DNA of 64,000 nt from Arthrobacter sp. SLBN-100 (GTDB lineage Bacteria > Actinomycetota > Actinomycetes > Actinomycetales > Micrococcaceae): positions 2,232,001-2,296,000 of the forward strand of contig NZ_VFMY01000001.1 of NCBI RefSeq assembly GCF_006715305.1, written 5' to 3'. The position numbers were made by a program, and so were the translations under genes. Every line of letters begins with the position of its first letter. Position 1 is the stretch's first letter. The notes below the pieces were generated by a model. It searched no databases, was not told where the DNA came from, and saw only the letters and a list, made by a program, of their open reading frames with translations. This document shows positions 6,901 to 15,132 of the stretch, piece after piece.

Positions 6901-9078
6901 ATGGCGAAGAAAAAGAAGCGCAGGCGTCCTGACGGTTCTGCCGCGGGAAGGATCCTGGGATTCCTCGCGGCAAGTGTTATGTGCGGTGTGCTGGCGGCCA
7001 GCCTGGTGGTCCCGGCAGTAGCAGCGGCCAGCTTCGGAGTCACTACCTCTATCGGGTTTTTCGACAGCCTGCCGGAGGAACTCACAGTCCAACCGCCGTC
7101 TCAATCCACCAAAGTCCTTACCTCCGACGGCCAGACCATCGCGGCCTTCTATGCGGAGAACCGCGTCCGGATCCCGCTGGATCAGATGTCGCCCTACGTC
7201 AAGGACGCCGTAATTGCTATCGAGGACAGCCGCTTCTACGAACACGCAGGGCTCGATCCGCAAGGCATTCTACGGGCGGTGGTGGCCAATCTGACCAAGG
7301 GCGACCAACAGGGCGCCTCCACGATCACCCAGCAATACGTCACCAACGTGACGAATGAGGCCCGGCTGTCCCAGGACAGGCCGGATGAGGTGGTCCTGAG
7401 CGGCCAAAAGGACATCGGCGACAAACTGCGGGAGATGAAACTCGCCGTCGCGCTGGAGAAGAAGTACACCAAGGACCAGATCCTTGAGGGCTACCTGAAC
7501 ATCGTGTTCTTCAACAGTGACGCTTACGGCGTGGAAGCTGCAGCCCGATACTTCTTCAGCACCACCGCAAAGGACCTGAACCTTCCACAGTCTGCCCTTC
7601 TGGCCGGGCTCGTGAACAGCCCCACGTTCTACAACCCGGCAATCAATCCCGAGAACTCGTTGGCCCGCCGCAATCAGGTGCTCGACGAAATGCTCCGGCT
7701 GAGGAAGATCAACCAGGAAGAGCATGATGAGGCCGTTGCCGCGCCGGTCGAGCTGAAGGTCAGCCCGCAGCGGCAAGGCTGCGCGAACGCCTCCATGGCC
7801 CCGTATTTCTGCGACTACATCTCACATCTCATACTGAACAACCCGGCGTTCGGTCCCGACCGGGCTGAACGCGAGCGGAAGCTCTACCGGGGCGGCCTCA
7901 CCATCACCACCACACTGGACAGCAGGCTTCAGGCGGCGGCCCAGGCGCAGGTGGATGGAACGGCAGGGCCCAACCCTGACCGCTGGGGCGCGGCCTTGGT
8001 AACCATCCAGCCCGGGACGGGCAAGATCCTGGCGATGGCCCAGAACACAGTCTTCCTGCCCGAGCCGGGGAAGTTCGATACCCAATTGAATTTCAACGTG
8101 GACGCAAAGGACGCCCAGGGCAACGACCTGAATGGCGCCGGCGGGTTCCAGACCGGGTCCACTATGAAGCCGTTCACGTTCGCGGAGTGGCTGAACGAGG
8201 GCAAGACCATTACTGCCGAGGTGGACGCCTCCCGCCGGGTCTATCCCTTGGGATTCCCGTGGCGTTCCAGCTGTGGCAAGGTGCTGGGCGCCTACAGTAC
8301 CGCGCAGAACAACCCTGAACTGGGCGCAGCCGATGACCTGCAAAACGCCGAAGAGGGCTTCTACCGCAAAATGGCCGTCAATTACGGCCTGTACAACTCC
8401 ATCAATACAGCCACCTTTGCCTCAGCTACCCAATTGGACTTCTGCGGGATCCAGAAGATGGTGGATGCGGTGGGACTCCATAGCGGCTTGGACGGCTCCC
8501 CCATCAACATGCACCAACTCGGCAACCTCCTGGGCGCCACCGGAGTTGCTCCCCTGCATATGGCTAACGGCTTTGCCACTTTCGCCAACGATGGCCGCTA
8601 TTGCAACCCCATCGCCCTGCTTGAAATTACCGACGCCAACGGCGGCAAGCTGCCGGCGCAGTCGACTGAGTGCCGGGACGCGGTAAAGCGGGATGTTGCT
8701 CGCGGAGTCAACTCCGTGCTGCAGGATGTGCTGAAGAAGGGCTCGGGCGTCTGGATCAACCCGAAGGTGCACGACAAGCTTCCTACGGCAGCCAAAACCG
8801 GAACGTCGAACAATAACGGGGCCACCTGGGTGGTTGGTTACACCTCCGGGCTCGCAACCGCTTCCTTCTTCGGGGACGCACTGGAGGGCCAGAAGCGGGC
8901 CGGCCAGAACGTCACCATCAACGGAACCTTCTACCCCCGTCTTGACGGCTTCATGATTGCCGGTCCGCAGTGGGCCAACTACATGGTGAACGTGGCTCCG
9001 CTCTACCCGGCCGCAGCATTCCCGCCGCCTCCTCCTGCCATGATGGGCTCGAATCCTTCGCCCACCCCCACCCGGTAA
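6901..9078 (+). CDS. Class A penicillin-binding protein (glycosyltransferase plus transpeptidase)
   Basis: A 725-residue bifunctional peptidoglycan synthase. It has a basic N-terminus (MAKKKKRRR), one membrane anchor at about 16-46, and a GT51 glycosyltransferase with catalytic E108 in EDSRFYEHAG and the GASTITQQYV block at 138-147. The transpeptidase motifs are S420-T-M-K423, S500-I-N502 and K632-T-G634. The C-terminus is Pro-rich. ATG 6901 was chosen because of the typical Lys/Arg cluster; the frame extends to 6826 without a ribosome site. It acts at the outer face of the cytoplasmic membrane. The divergent PadR gene and shared operator region make joint regulation possible. Confidence 0.93.
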   Translation: MAKKKKRRRPDGSAAGRILGFLAASVMCGVLAASLVVPAVAAASFGVTTSIGFFDSLPEELTVQPPSQSTKVLTSDGQTIAAFYAENRVRIPLDQMSPYVKDAVIAIEDSRFYEHAGLDPQGILRAVVANLTKGDQQGASTITQQYVTNVTNEARLSQDRPDEVVLSGQKDIGDKLREMKLAVALEKKYTKDQILEGYLNIVFFNSDAYGVEAAARYFFSTTAKDLNLPQSALLAGLVNSPTFYNPAINPENSLARRNQVLDEMLRLRKINQEEHDEAVAAPVELKVSPQRQGCANASMAPYFCDYISHLILNNPAFGPDRAERERKLYRGGLTITTTLDSRLQAAAQAQVDGTAGPNPDRWGAALVTIQPGTGKILAMAQNTVFLPEPGKFDTQLNFNVDAKDAQGNDLNGAGGFQTGSTMKPFTFAEWLNEGKTITAEVDASRRVYPLGFPWRSSCGKVLGAYSTAQNNPELGAADDLQNAEEGFYRKMAVNYGLYNSINTATFASATQLDFCGIQKMVDAVGLHSGLDGSPINMHQLGNLLGATGVAPLHMANGFATFANDGRYCNPIALLEITDANGGKLPAQSTECRDAVKRDVARGVNSVLQDVLKKGSGVWINPKVHDKLPTAAKTGTSNNNGATWVVGYTSGLATASFFGDALEGQKRAGQNVTINGTFYPRLDGFMIAGPQWANYMVNVAPLYPAAAFPPPPPAMMGSNPSPTPTR

Positions 9079-9595
9079 TCACGCCCGCAGGCCAGGGGGA
9101 AAGAGCGGTGGCCTCACCGGAACGGATGGCCTCACCTGAGCAGGGGGCTTCACCTGAATAGTGGGTTTTACTGCCGTTGCTAAGGCGCTGCCGGGAAGCG
9201 GCGGCGCGGTTGACCTGCAGAGGCCTCGGCCGTTGGCGCTGGTAGTCGGTCCCTCGTTATGCCATGGGATGACGTGGTCCAGGTGGCGGATAGGCGCGTC
9301 ACAGTCTGTGGGGCCCTCCCATAGGCAGCCGCCCGGACGCACGCGATGATGGCGCGGCCTCCAGCCCGGCGAGGGTGCCGGTGTCGGCGGCGATCTCCTC
9401 GTCCACCCCGCCGCCCAGCCCATCGGCAGGAACACCGGCCGCGGCCTGTTCCTGCCGGGCTGCAAGGGAGTAGGCGACGGCGATGTGTGCCTGGTTCGCT
9501 GCGGCCGCAGACTTCACATCCTCCAGTTCCCGCAAAACCCGGCCATCGAATTCCCTATGTGGATAACCTAAGATCCTCCACCGGCGGCACAACAA
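9079..9595 (-). pseudogene. Remnant of a DUF222/HNH endonuclease gene
   Basis: Two minus-strand frames carry separated parts of one family. At about 9595-9400, REFDGRVLRELEDVKSAAAA and following residues resemble the N-terminal DUF222 domain. At about 9330-9240, in a different frame, CLWEGPTDCDAPIRHLDHVI-PWHNEGPTTSANGRGLC is the C-terminal HNH motif with its Cys pair and D-H-x-x-P-W. The central 250 or more residues of an intact gene are missing and the reading frame changes between the parts. This looks like a decayed copy after an internal deletion. Such 13E12/DUF222 genes are multicopy in Arthrobacter relatives. Confidence 0.7.
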
Positions 9596-9612
9596 GTGGC
9601 AGGATTGGCGGG

Positions 9613-10182
9613 GTGAAAAGCCTCGAAACCAAGCGGCTGATTCTCCGCCCTTGGCAGCCGGAAGACGCCGACTTCGTGCTGGACCTCTACTCCCGCTGGG
9701 AGGTGCAGCGTTTCATCGGAAACCATCCACGGGTAATGAGGGAACGTGCTGAGGCCGAGGAACGGATCCTCATATGGCGCACCATGGACCACCCCTTCCA
9801 TGGTGTCTGGGCTGTTCAGCTGAAAGAGCCAGCCCAGCTGAGAAAGCCGGACCAGCCCAAGAACGCGGCGCCCCTGGCGGGCACCCTGCTCCTTAAGTCC
9901 ATCCCGGCGTCGGGCGAGACGCTTCCGCTGCAGCCCTCGGGTGAGACCGAGATCGGCTGGCACTTCCACCCCGGCCACTGGGGAAACGGTTACGCGTCGG
10001 AAGCGGCCGCCGCGGTCCTCGCCTACGCGTTCGACAGCGGGCTGCAGGAGGTCGTAGCGGTCACGGCCCGGGCCAATACTGCGTCGCAGAGGGTCTGCCT
10101 GCGCATCGGGATGACCCACCGGGGACAGACGAACAGGTACTACAACGCAATCTGCGAGCTCTTCGAAGCCACGCCGCCCTAG
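9613..10182 (+). CDS. GNAT-family N-acetyltransferase (RimJ/RimL type)
   Basis: A 189-residue acetyltransferase starting VKSLETKRLILRPWQPEDAD, the usual N-terminal strand and helix of RimJ/RimL-type GNAT enzymes. The acetyl-CoA-binding part is visible as TEIGWHFHPGHWGNGYASEA (about 113-132), with the Gly-x-Gly-Tyr-Ala loop, followed by VVAVTARANTASQRVCLRIG. The acceptor (a protein N-terminus, ribosomal protein or small molecule) is unknown. GTG 9613 was chosen because homology begins at once; no Shine-Dalgarno sequence is present, and a CAGGAT box 7 nt upstream suggests a leaderless transcript. Its last 4 bp overlap the convergent DUF1992 gene. Confidence 0.85.
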   Translation: MKSLETKRLILRPWQPEDADFVLDLYSRWEVQRFIGNHPRVMRERAEAEERILIWRTMDHPFHGVWAVQLKEPAQLRKPDQPKNAAPLAGTLLLKSIPASGETLPLQPSGETEIGWHFHPGHWGNGYASEAAAAVLAYAFDSGLQEVVAVTARANTASQRVCLRIGMTHRGQTNRYYNAICELFEATPP

Positions 10183-10775
10183 CCGGCGCCCTTCCAGAGC
10201 CGTTGCCACCACGAGCGGGGAGATTCTGGTTCCGGCGGCGGAGCCTGCTCGGCCCGCGCGGCACGGCGGTGACGCCACCGCTCCACCTCATCCTCCACGT
10301 CCCGGGTCTTGGTGATTACCGGCGGGCCGCCCTGGAGCTGACGCCGGGCGTCGATGACGCGGCGGTTGAAGTCCTGCAGGATGTCCTGCACCTGCTGCTC
10401 GGTGTACTGCGCGTCGAGCTTGGCATCCAGTTCGGCGTCCTCGGTCCGGAGCAGGATGGCGGCTGGTCCAAGGCCGCTGATGTTTTCCCGCTGGAGGAGG
10501 CCTTTGACCCACCAGTCGGGGTCGTACCGCTCCCCCAGGCCCGGGATCGGCTTGCCCGCATACTTGAGGTTGTCGAACTTGCCCTGCGCCATCGCGTCCC
10601 GGACGAGGTACTCGGCCCGTGCGGCGTCACTGACCTTCCGGCGCTTTTCACGCTCCTGCGCATCGAGGGCGTCGAGCGCCGCTTCCTCCTCGGCGCTGAT
10701 GCCGGCTCCGCGGTAGGACCGGACTTCAGCAGCGCGTTCCAAGCGCTTCCGGAAATCCTCCACACCGCCGCTCAT
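10179..10775 (-). CDS. DUF1992 (DnaJ-homologue) domain protein
   Basis: A 198-residue, mostly helical protein. The central block EYLVRDAMAQGKFDNLKYAG-KPIPGLGE, followed by DPDWWVKGLLQRENI, is the DUF1992 signature, found in DnaJ-homologue subfamily C member 28 and in bacterial proteins of unknown function. A charged helical segment and a Pro/Trp-rich tail follow. ATG 10775 was chosen, with AGGTGAGG about 11 nt upstream; an in-frame GTG at 10784 would add three residues. It converges on, and overlaps by 4 bp, the GNAT gene. Confidence 0.82.
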   Translation of the reverse strand: MSGGVEDFRKRLERAAEVRSYRGAGISAEEEAALDALDAQEREKRRKVSDAARAEYLVRDAMAQGKFDNLKYAGKPIPGLGERYDPDWWVKGLLQRENISGLGPAAILLRTEDAELDAKLDAQYTEQQVQDILQDFNRRVIDARRQLQGGPPVITKTRDVEDEVERWRHRRAARAEQAPPPEPESPRSWWQRLWKGAG

Positions 10776-10882
10776 GGCTGCCACCGCCTCACCTCTAAAT
10801 GATGTTCCTTCCAGTATTCAGAAGCTTTTCGTCCCGTTCAATGCTCGCAGCGTACATAGCAAAGCCAGCGGCGGATGCAGGA

Positions 10883-10920
10883 AAGCGTACGACGGCGGGA
10901 CGTCCCGCCGTCGTACGCTT
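10883..10920. terminator. Perfect 38-nt palindromic hairpin (GACGGCGGGA family)
   Basis: Arms AAGCGTACGACGGCGGGAC and GTCCCGCCGTCGTACGCTT pair perfectly over 19 bp. It lies 24 bp beyond the stop of the SRPBCC gene (minus strand). GTTTGG follows on the plus side and an A-rich GAAA precedes it, so it could terminate in either direction. It is one of about nine related hairpins in the window. Confidence 0.7.
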
Positions 10921-10944
10921 GTTTGGCTGCTGGGAGCCTCAGAG

Positions 10945-11442
10945 TCAGGCGTTCACGTGTTCGGCGAGGATGGCGTCGATCTGGCCGACGGCCTCCCGCA
11001 TGCCTTCCTCCATGCCCATCTGGACCATCTGCTCCATCTGCTCTTCCGATTCGAAGGTGGAAACGATGGTCATCCTGGTCCGTCCGCCGGTTCCCTCAAG
11101 AGTAACCGTGGCGTGGGTGGTGCCCATGGACTCGACCGGAGCCCCGTTTTCGTCCGCGAAACCGTCGTCGAACTCCAGTTTGCTGGGAGCCTCGATGGCA
11201 GTGAAGCGCCACCAGCCGCCCGCTTTTTCACCCTTCGGGCCGGACATGTAGTACGCGGCTTTGCCGCCGGACTGGAAATCGAACTGTTGAAAGGTAGCCG
11301 GCCAGGTGGGCGGGCCCCACCAGCGCTCAAGCTGGCGCGGGTCTTCCCAAAGCTGCCAGACGCGTTCGACTCCGGCGTCGAACTCGGCGACGAGAATGAA
11401 GCTGAGCGCCTCAAGATTTTTGGTGGAACTGATAACCGACAT
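10945..11442 (-). CDS. SRPBCC / AHSA1-family protein
   Basis: A 165-residue START-like (Bet v1 fold) protein of the activator-of-Hsp90-ATPase-1-like family: FDAGVERVWQLWEDPRQLER-WWGPPTWP near the N-terminus and GWWRFTAIEAPSKLEFDDGF in the middle are typical. No ligand is known. ATG 11442 has AAAGGGTT upstream. It forms an operon with the ArsR-type regulator ending 15 bp upstream. This regulator-SRPBCC pair is a widespread two-gene unit in actinobacteria. Confidence 0.88.
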   Translation of the reverse strand: MSVISSTKNLEALSFILVAEFDAGVERVWQLWEDPRQLERWWGPPTWPATFQQFDFQSGGKAAYYMSGPKGEKAGGWWRFTAIEAPSKLEFDDGFADENGAPVESMGTTHATVTLEGTGGRTRMTIVSTFESEEQMEQMVQMGMEEGMREAVGQIDAILAEHVNA

Positions 11443-11457
11443 TGCAGAACCCTTTCC

Positions 11458-11790
11458 TTAGCCTTCAGCCAGAATGTCAGCGATCCGGCCTACGCGCTGC
11501 CGCCAGATCGCTTCGTACTCATCGAGCAGCCGGCGGGCCTTCTGCAGCCCTTCATGGTTTCCCCGCACGATCTGCTCCCTTCCGCGCTTCTCCTTGGTCA
11601 CCAGGGAGGCGCGCTCCAACACCGCCACGTGTTTCTGGACGGCTGCGAAGCTCATGGCGTAGAGGCCCGCGAGGCCGGAGACGGTGTATTCGCCGACCGT
11701 CACGCGCCGGACGATGTCCCGGCGGGTGGAATCGGCGAACGCCTGGAAGAGGCGGTCAAGTTCGGTTTCGCGGAGCTGATCTACAACCAT
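11458..11790 (-). CDS. ArsR-family winged-helix regulator paired with SRPBCC gene
   Basis: A 110-residue winged-helix regulator: LDRLFQAFADSTRRDIVRRV (helices 1-2) and YTVSGLAGLYAMSFAAVQKH-VAVLERASLVTKEKRGREQI (recognition helix and wing). No Cys metal-site motif is present, so a metal sensor role is unlikely. It is transcribed first, with the SRPBCC gene 15 bp downstream. The start MVVDQLRETELDRLFQ is at 11790. The TTGGTTGTACGATAG stretch just upstream on the other strand may hold its promoter; no operator was resolved. Confidence 0.88.
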   Translation of the reverse strand: MVVDQLRETELDRLFQAFADSTRRDIVRRVTVGEYTVSGLAGLYAMSFAAVQKHVAVLERASLVTKEKRGREQIVRGNHEGLQKARRLLDEYEAIWRQRVGRIADILAEG

Positions 11791-11900
11791 TTGGTTGTAC
11801 GATAGTCCCAGTCACCGGGGGTGTCAATGGGTTTCCTGCCAGCTCCCGGTGGCCGCGGTTGCCTCCGGCGGCGGGTATCTTGAAGGACAGGGCGGTGGCA

Positions 11901-12044
11901 ATGAATGAGGGCCGGGCCATTTTGCTCCCCGACGGCGGCGCCGCTGATTACGAGGTGATTGGCAACGGCAGGCAGCTGCTGGGATATCCGAAGGACCGCA
12001 GCAGGCTGCGGGGTGTCTGTCCGGACGGCAAGCGGCAAGGTGCC
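11901..12044 (+). pseudogene. Possible alpha/beta-hydrolase N-terminal fragment
   Basis: An open frame begins at ATG 11901 (AAGGACAGGG upstream) and reads MNEGRAILLPDGGAADYEVI, then GNGRQLLGYP. This resembles the first two strands of alpha/beta hydrolases (ADYEVxGxGPPLL). After about 40 residues the frame runs into the 3' end of the convergent GAF-ANTAR gene with no hydrolase features. It may be a gene fossil truncated when the ANTAR gene arrived; the evidence is weak. Confidence 0.3.
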
Positions 12045-12779
12045 CTAAGCGTCGAAATGTGTCTGGATGCTGGTGCCCTGCAGCTGCTCAATCAGTTCCG
12101 TGGCCACCTCACGCAGCTTACGGTTGCGGTTGCTGGAGACCTTGGTCAGGATCTCCATTGCTTCGGATTGCGAGCACCTGTTCTGCGCCATGATGACGCC
12201 GCAGGCCAGGTTGATGGCGGTCCGGCTTTGCATGGCTGCTTCCAGGTCTTCCGCCCGGTTTTCCGCAGTTTTAATCCGGACCGACAGATGTAGTGTGCTG
12301 TGCGCGGCGGCGCCAAAACCCACGGCCTTGTCGTAGACGTTCGGGGTGAAGACGCCCGGCTTGGAGGCGAAGAAGTTCAGTGCGGCGCTTGCCTCGCTGT
12401 TGATTTCCAGGGGCACGCCGAGCGAGCTGTAGATGCCTGACTCGGCGAACCTTTTGGTTAGCTCGGGCCATCGGGAGTCTGCGGTAACGTCGTCGATAAT
12501 CACCGGTGACATTTCCTTCAGTGCCCTCACGCAAGGTCCATCACCGACGGCCTGCTCAATGCGGTCCAGCTCCATGGCCCGAGCGCTGCTGCCGGCAACT
12601 GTAGAAGGCCTGCGCCTCAGCTTCACGGTGACTGCGCATTCGATGGCATCGCCCGCCGCTTCCGAAACCGCTGCAGCAGCCAAGCCGGAGAGCGCCGACA
12701 GGAACTGCACCCCATCCTCTGCCCCCACCAGGATGTCTTGAAGCTGCGCGACCGATTCGTTGTCCGATGGATTCGACAT
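12045..12779 (-). CDS. GAF-ANTAR protein 1
   Basis: A 244-residue predicted RNA-binding antiterminator with its own sensor domain. A GAF domain spans about 22-165, with the VGDGPCVRAL block conserved in all six paralogues here. The ANTAR domain spans about 180-238 (AAMQSRTAINLACGVIMAQN-RCSQSEAMEILTKVSS, then KLREVATELIEQL). ANTAR domains bind paired-hairpin RNA and prevent termination (established for the family); the signal and targets here are unknown. The protein is closest to paralogues 2 and 6, sharing the MAQNRCS-type core. Its start lies 51 bp beyond the stop of the DUF2254 gene, so both may be on one transcript. Confidence 0.9.
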   Translation of the reverse strand: MSNPSDNESVAQLQDILVGAEDGVQFLSALSGLAAAAVSEAAGDAIECAVTVKLRRRPSTVAGSSARAMELDRIEQAVGDGPCVRALKEMSPVIIDDVTADSRWPELTKRFAESGIYSSLGVPLEINSEASAALNFFASKPGVFTPNVYDKAVGFGAAAHSTLHLSVRIKTAENRAEDLEAAMQSRTAINLACGVIMAQNRCSQSEAMEILTKVSSNRNRKLREVATELIEQLQGTSIQTHFDA

Positions 12780-12830
12780 GAGCCTATCTTATGTGCCACC
12801 CATAAAAGCGGGGGCGTTGGAGTATTAGAG

Positions 12831-14300
12831 CTAGGGACGGTTGCGTTCCAGTGCTGCCGCCTCGGGTTCGTCGGAGGGCTTAGGCATCATCCTCTCCGAT
12901 GCGCGCCGGATCGCTTCCCGGGCATGTGCCAGTCTTCGACTGTCGAGTCCTGCCCCCTGCAGCGCAGCTTCCAGTTCGGCAATGGCATTATGCAGTGCCG
13001 GCGCATCCGGGTGCTGGACAACAGCCGGCATGCAGGCATCAATGGCGGTCTGGTAGCTTTCCATGTCGCTTGCATGCAGCCTTGGTGCAAGCCGGGCGAA
13101 CGAGTGGAGCAGTTCGGCACAGGTTTGGACCTGGCGCGACTCCGCACTGGCAATAATGAGGTTGGAGAGCGCTGAAAGTCCGCGGGCCACGGCTCCGTCC
13201 GTATAGACAATGGGAAGCTCCTCCCGATCCTTGGAACGGTCCGACCGGTCCCGTTCGCCACTGATCAGCCAGCGCCCCAGGAGATCTGAGAGTGACCGCA
13301 CAGCCACTATGGCAGTGCTGGGGCTCTGGCCTGCGCTGGTGGCCGTGGCCCAGGCAATGTTCTCCAGCTGGTCCAACGCATAACCCGATTCCGCGTCAAC
13401 GTCCCGAACGTCGTCAATCCCAAAAGCGGAGAGGACGTCTGCGTCATACGAATCGTCCTCCGCGTCCACCCCCACAACCCGCGCCACCACATCGGCGAAG
13501 AGGAGGTACTCACCAAGCCTGCCCTCGATGAGGATCTCAGCGTTCCCGCCGACCCGGCGCGCCACCTCGGCCAGTTTGGAAAGGTCAATGGTCACCACGT
13601 ATCCGCTGTCCAACACCTTGACCGATCTTTCGGCTGCATTCGGGAACGTCCGCCGATTAGTCCTGGTACTGCCCAACAGGCCCAGTTCGCTTTCCCTTGC
13701 CTCAAGGGCCAGCTCATGAATAGAGCGCATCACCGACTCAGGCCGCATCTGGTCAATGGTGGCGTGGATCAGCATCAGCAGGACAACCAAGGCAACGATA
13801 GTCAGAAGCAAGGTCACACACGCGCCGTAAACAGGGGCCGGCCCCTCCTCCCGGGCAAGGCCTAGGACCAGGAAAGTGAAGGCGGAGGCGCCGACAAAAA
13901 AACCGAAGTAGGCCTGGTTCGGCTTCCGGCGAAGAAACTGGTCCAGGACCACCGGAGTGAGGGAACTGGCTGTTTGCTGCACGGCGAGCAACAGTACCGA
14001 GAACGTAATGGACGTGACGGTCAGCAGGCTTGTGGCCACAGCCGACACGAAGTCAACCGCCCCGCCGCCCGGCACCAGGCTTTCAGCGGCAGCACGCAGT
14101 CCCGAGCGGCCGGTGGAGGAAGCATCCAGCACGGACACCGTCACGCCGGCAACGCAAAAAGAGATTGTAATCATCAGTGGCAGCCGCAGAAACTCGGCAA
14201 CTCCGCGCTGAAGCCGGCTCGCCTCATGCATGCCGCCCGAGCTGCGGAGAGGATCACGGAGCGCTGCTTTCCGCACCGCAGGTTTGTCCCTGTTACTCAC
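12831..14300 (-). CDS. DUF2254 family membrane protein
   Basis: A 489-residue membrane protein. Hydrophobic segments lie at about 40-60, 90-115, 130-150 and 155-180 (LPLMITISFCVAGVTVSVLD; SLLTVTSITFSVLLLAVQQT; AYFGFFVGASAFTFLVLGLA; LLLTIVALVVLLMLIHATID). A long cytoplasmic part of about 300 residues follows. TVTSITFSVLLLAVQQTASS-LTPVVLDQFLR is the DUF2254 hallmark. The function is unknown. GTG 14300 was chosen because GGAGGTG lies 9 nt upstream; ATG 14336 would be an alternative with no ribosome site. GAF-ANTAR protein 1 follows on the same strand. Confidence 0.85.
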   Translation of the reverse strand: MSNRDKPAVRKAALRDPLRSSGGMHEASRLQRGVAEFLRLPLMITISFCVAGVTVSVLDASSTGRSGLRAAAESLVPGGGAVDFVSAVATSLLTVTSITFSVLLLAVQQTASSLTPVVLDQFLRRKPNQAYFGFFVGASAFTFLVLGLAREEGPAPVYGACVTLLLTIVALVVLLMLIHATIDQMRPESVMRSIHELALEARESELGLLGSTRTNRRTFPNAAERSVKVLDSGYVVTIDLSKLAEVARRVGGNAEILIEGRLGEYLLFADVVARVVGVDAEDDSYDADVLSAFGIDDVRDVDAESGYALDQLENIAWATATSAGQSPSTAIVAVRSLSDLLGRWLISGERDRSDRSKDREELPIVYTDGAVARGLSALSNLIIASAESRQVQTCAELLHSFARLAPRLHASDMESYQTAIDACMPAVVQHPDAPALHNAIAELEAALQGAGLDSRRLAHAREAIRRASERMMPKPSDEPEAAALERNRP

Positions 14301-14463
14301 CCGCGCACACCTCCGGATCCGTCCGTCCCCATCCACGAATTACGGCCGCCTGCCTGGCCACTTCGAACAACTACAAACAGTGAGGATCAATGTTCGCTTA
14401 CCCGACCGTCCGGGCCTTATTCACGGGCCCGGACAGCAACGGGTTGCTTGGCGAGCCAAGCGC

Positions 14464-14688
14464 CTATTCGGGAAGCTCCATCTGGAAACCACACGGACAA
14501 TGCAGTACCTGCGTCGTCAGGTAAACATCCAAGGCGTCTTCCAGTGGCCGGTCAGTGAAGGCCGGCATGCTGAGCCTGCGCAGTTCGGAGCCGGTCTTCC
14601 GCATGGGCTGCCCGCAATGCATGAACTGGCCGCCAAAGGCCAGGACACTTTCGATGCGATTCCTGGGCCCCTCCGGATGGATGGACAT
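14464..14688 (-). CDS. Small Cys-containing protein of unknown function
   Basis: The 74-residue protein contains FMHCGQPMRKTG near residue 24 and VLHCPCGFQMELPE at the C-terminus. The two Cys groups could form a zinc-ribbon-like metal site (inference). I do not recognise a named family. It starts 2 bp after the stop of the 85-residue gene upstream, so the two are probably co-transcribed. It sits between the DUF2254 gene and GAF-ANTAR protein 2, inside the ANTAR-rich region. The 163 bp downstream to the DUF2254 start show nothing clear. Confidence 0.55.
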   Translation of the reverse strand: MSIHPEGPRNRIESVLAFGGQFMHCGQPMRKTGSELRRLSMPAFTDRPLEDALDVYLTTQVLHCPCGFQMELPE

Positions 14689-14690
14689 TG

Positions 14691-14948
14691 TCAGGCCGCG
14701 GCAGGGTAGCTGGACAGGATGTAGTCAGCCGCTGCCGGGCCCACCATCCGGAGCCTGGTGTCGCTGAGGTCCACGCCGGCCCTATGCATTGCGGCGCGGA
14801 ACGCGACGTCCGGCTTGGCTTCCATACCTCCGAGCAGGCACCAACTGACGTAAAGCCCATAAAGGCAATCGGCAGACATGGGGCAGTCAGTATCGAATTC
14901 CGGGACGGTAGCTTCAGCAAGGAACTGTGAGAAGTGCGAGGCAGCCAT
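14691..14948 (-). CDS. Small protein of unknown function, upstream partner
   Basis: This 85-residue protein reads MAASHFSQFLAEATVPEFD, then CPMSADCLYGLYVSWCLLGG and VAFRAAMHRAGVDL, with a helical pattern. The SADCLYGLYVSW...F..A....G stretch is reminiscent of the small winged-helix segment found in phage or plasmid primase-like proteins, but this is only an impression. ATG 14948 was chosen because AAAGAGAG lies 5 nt upstream; the open frame to 15020 has no such site. It is coupled to the 74-residue gene, 2 bp downstream. Confidence 0.55.
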   Translation of the reverse strand: MAASHFSQFLAEATVPEFDTDCPMSADCLYGLYVSWCLLGGMEAKPDVAFRAAMHRAGVDLSDTRLRMVGPAAADYILSSYPAAA

Positions 14949-15132
14949 TTTGGCTCTCTTTCGCTGGTGTGCATCTTTCCGCCGTGTTGCTACAGCGGTC
15001 ACTCCTGAAAGGCCCTGCACATGGCCCGGAGGGGTAGGCCGCCAATTACGTGACGCCTACCACTAAGAATTTACGCACTGGTGGTGCTTCTGTCCAATCT
15101 GATTAGCGAGACGCGCACCGAAGCCCATGGCA

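Noticed and set aside
6088..7263. 391-codon version of the PadR gene reaching into the PBP gene
   Set aside because: It would cross the operator and the divergent gene; a good ribosome site supports the start at 6723.
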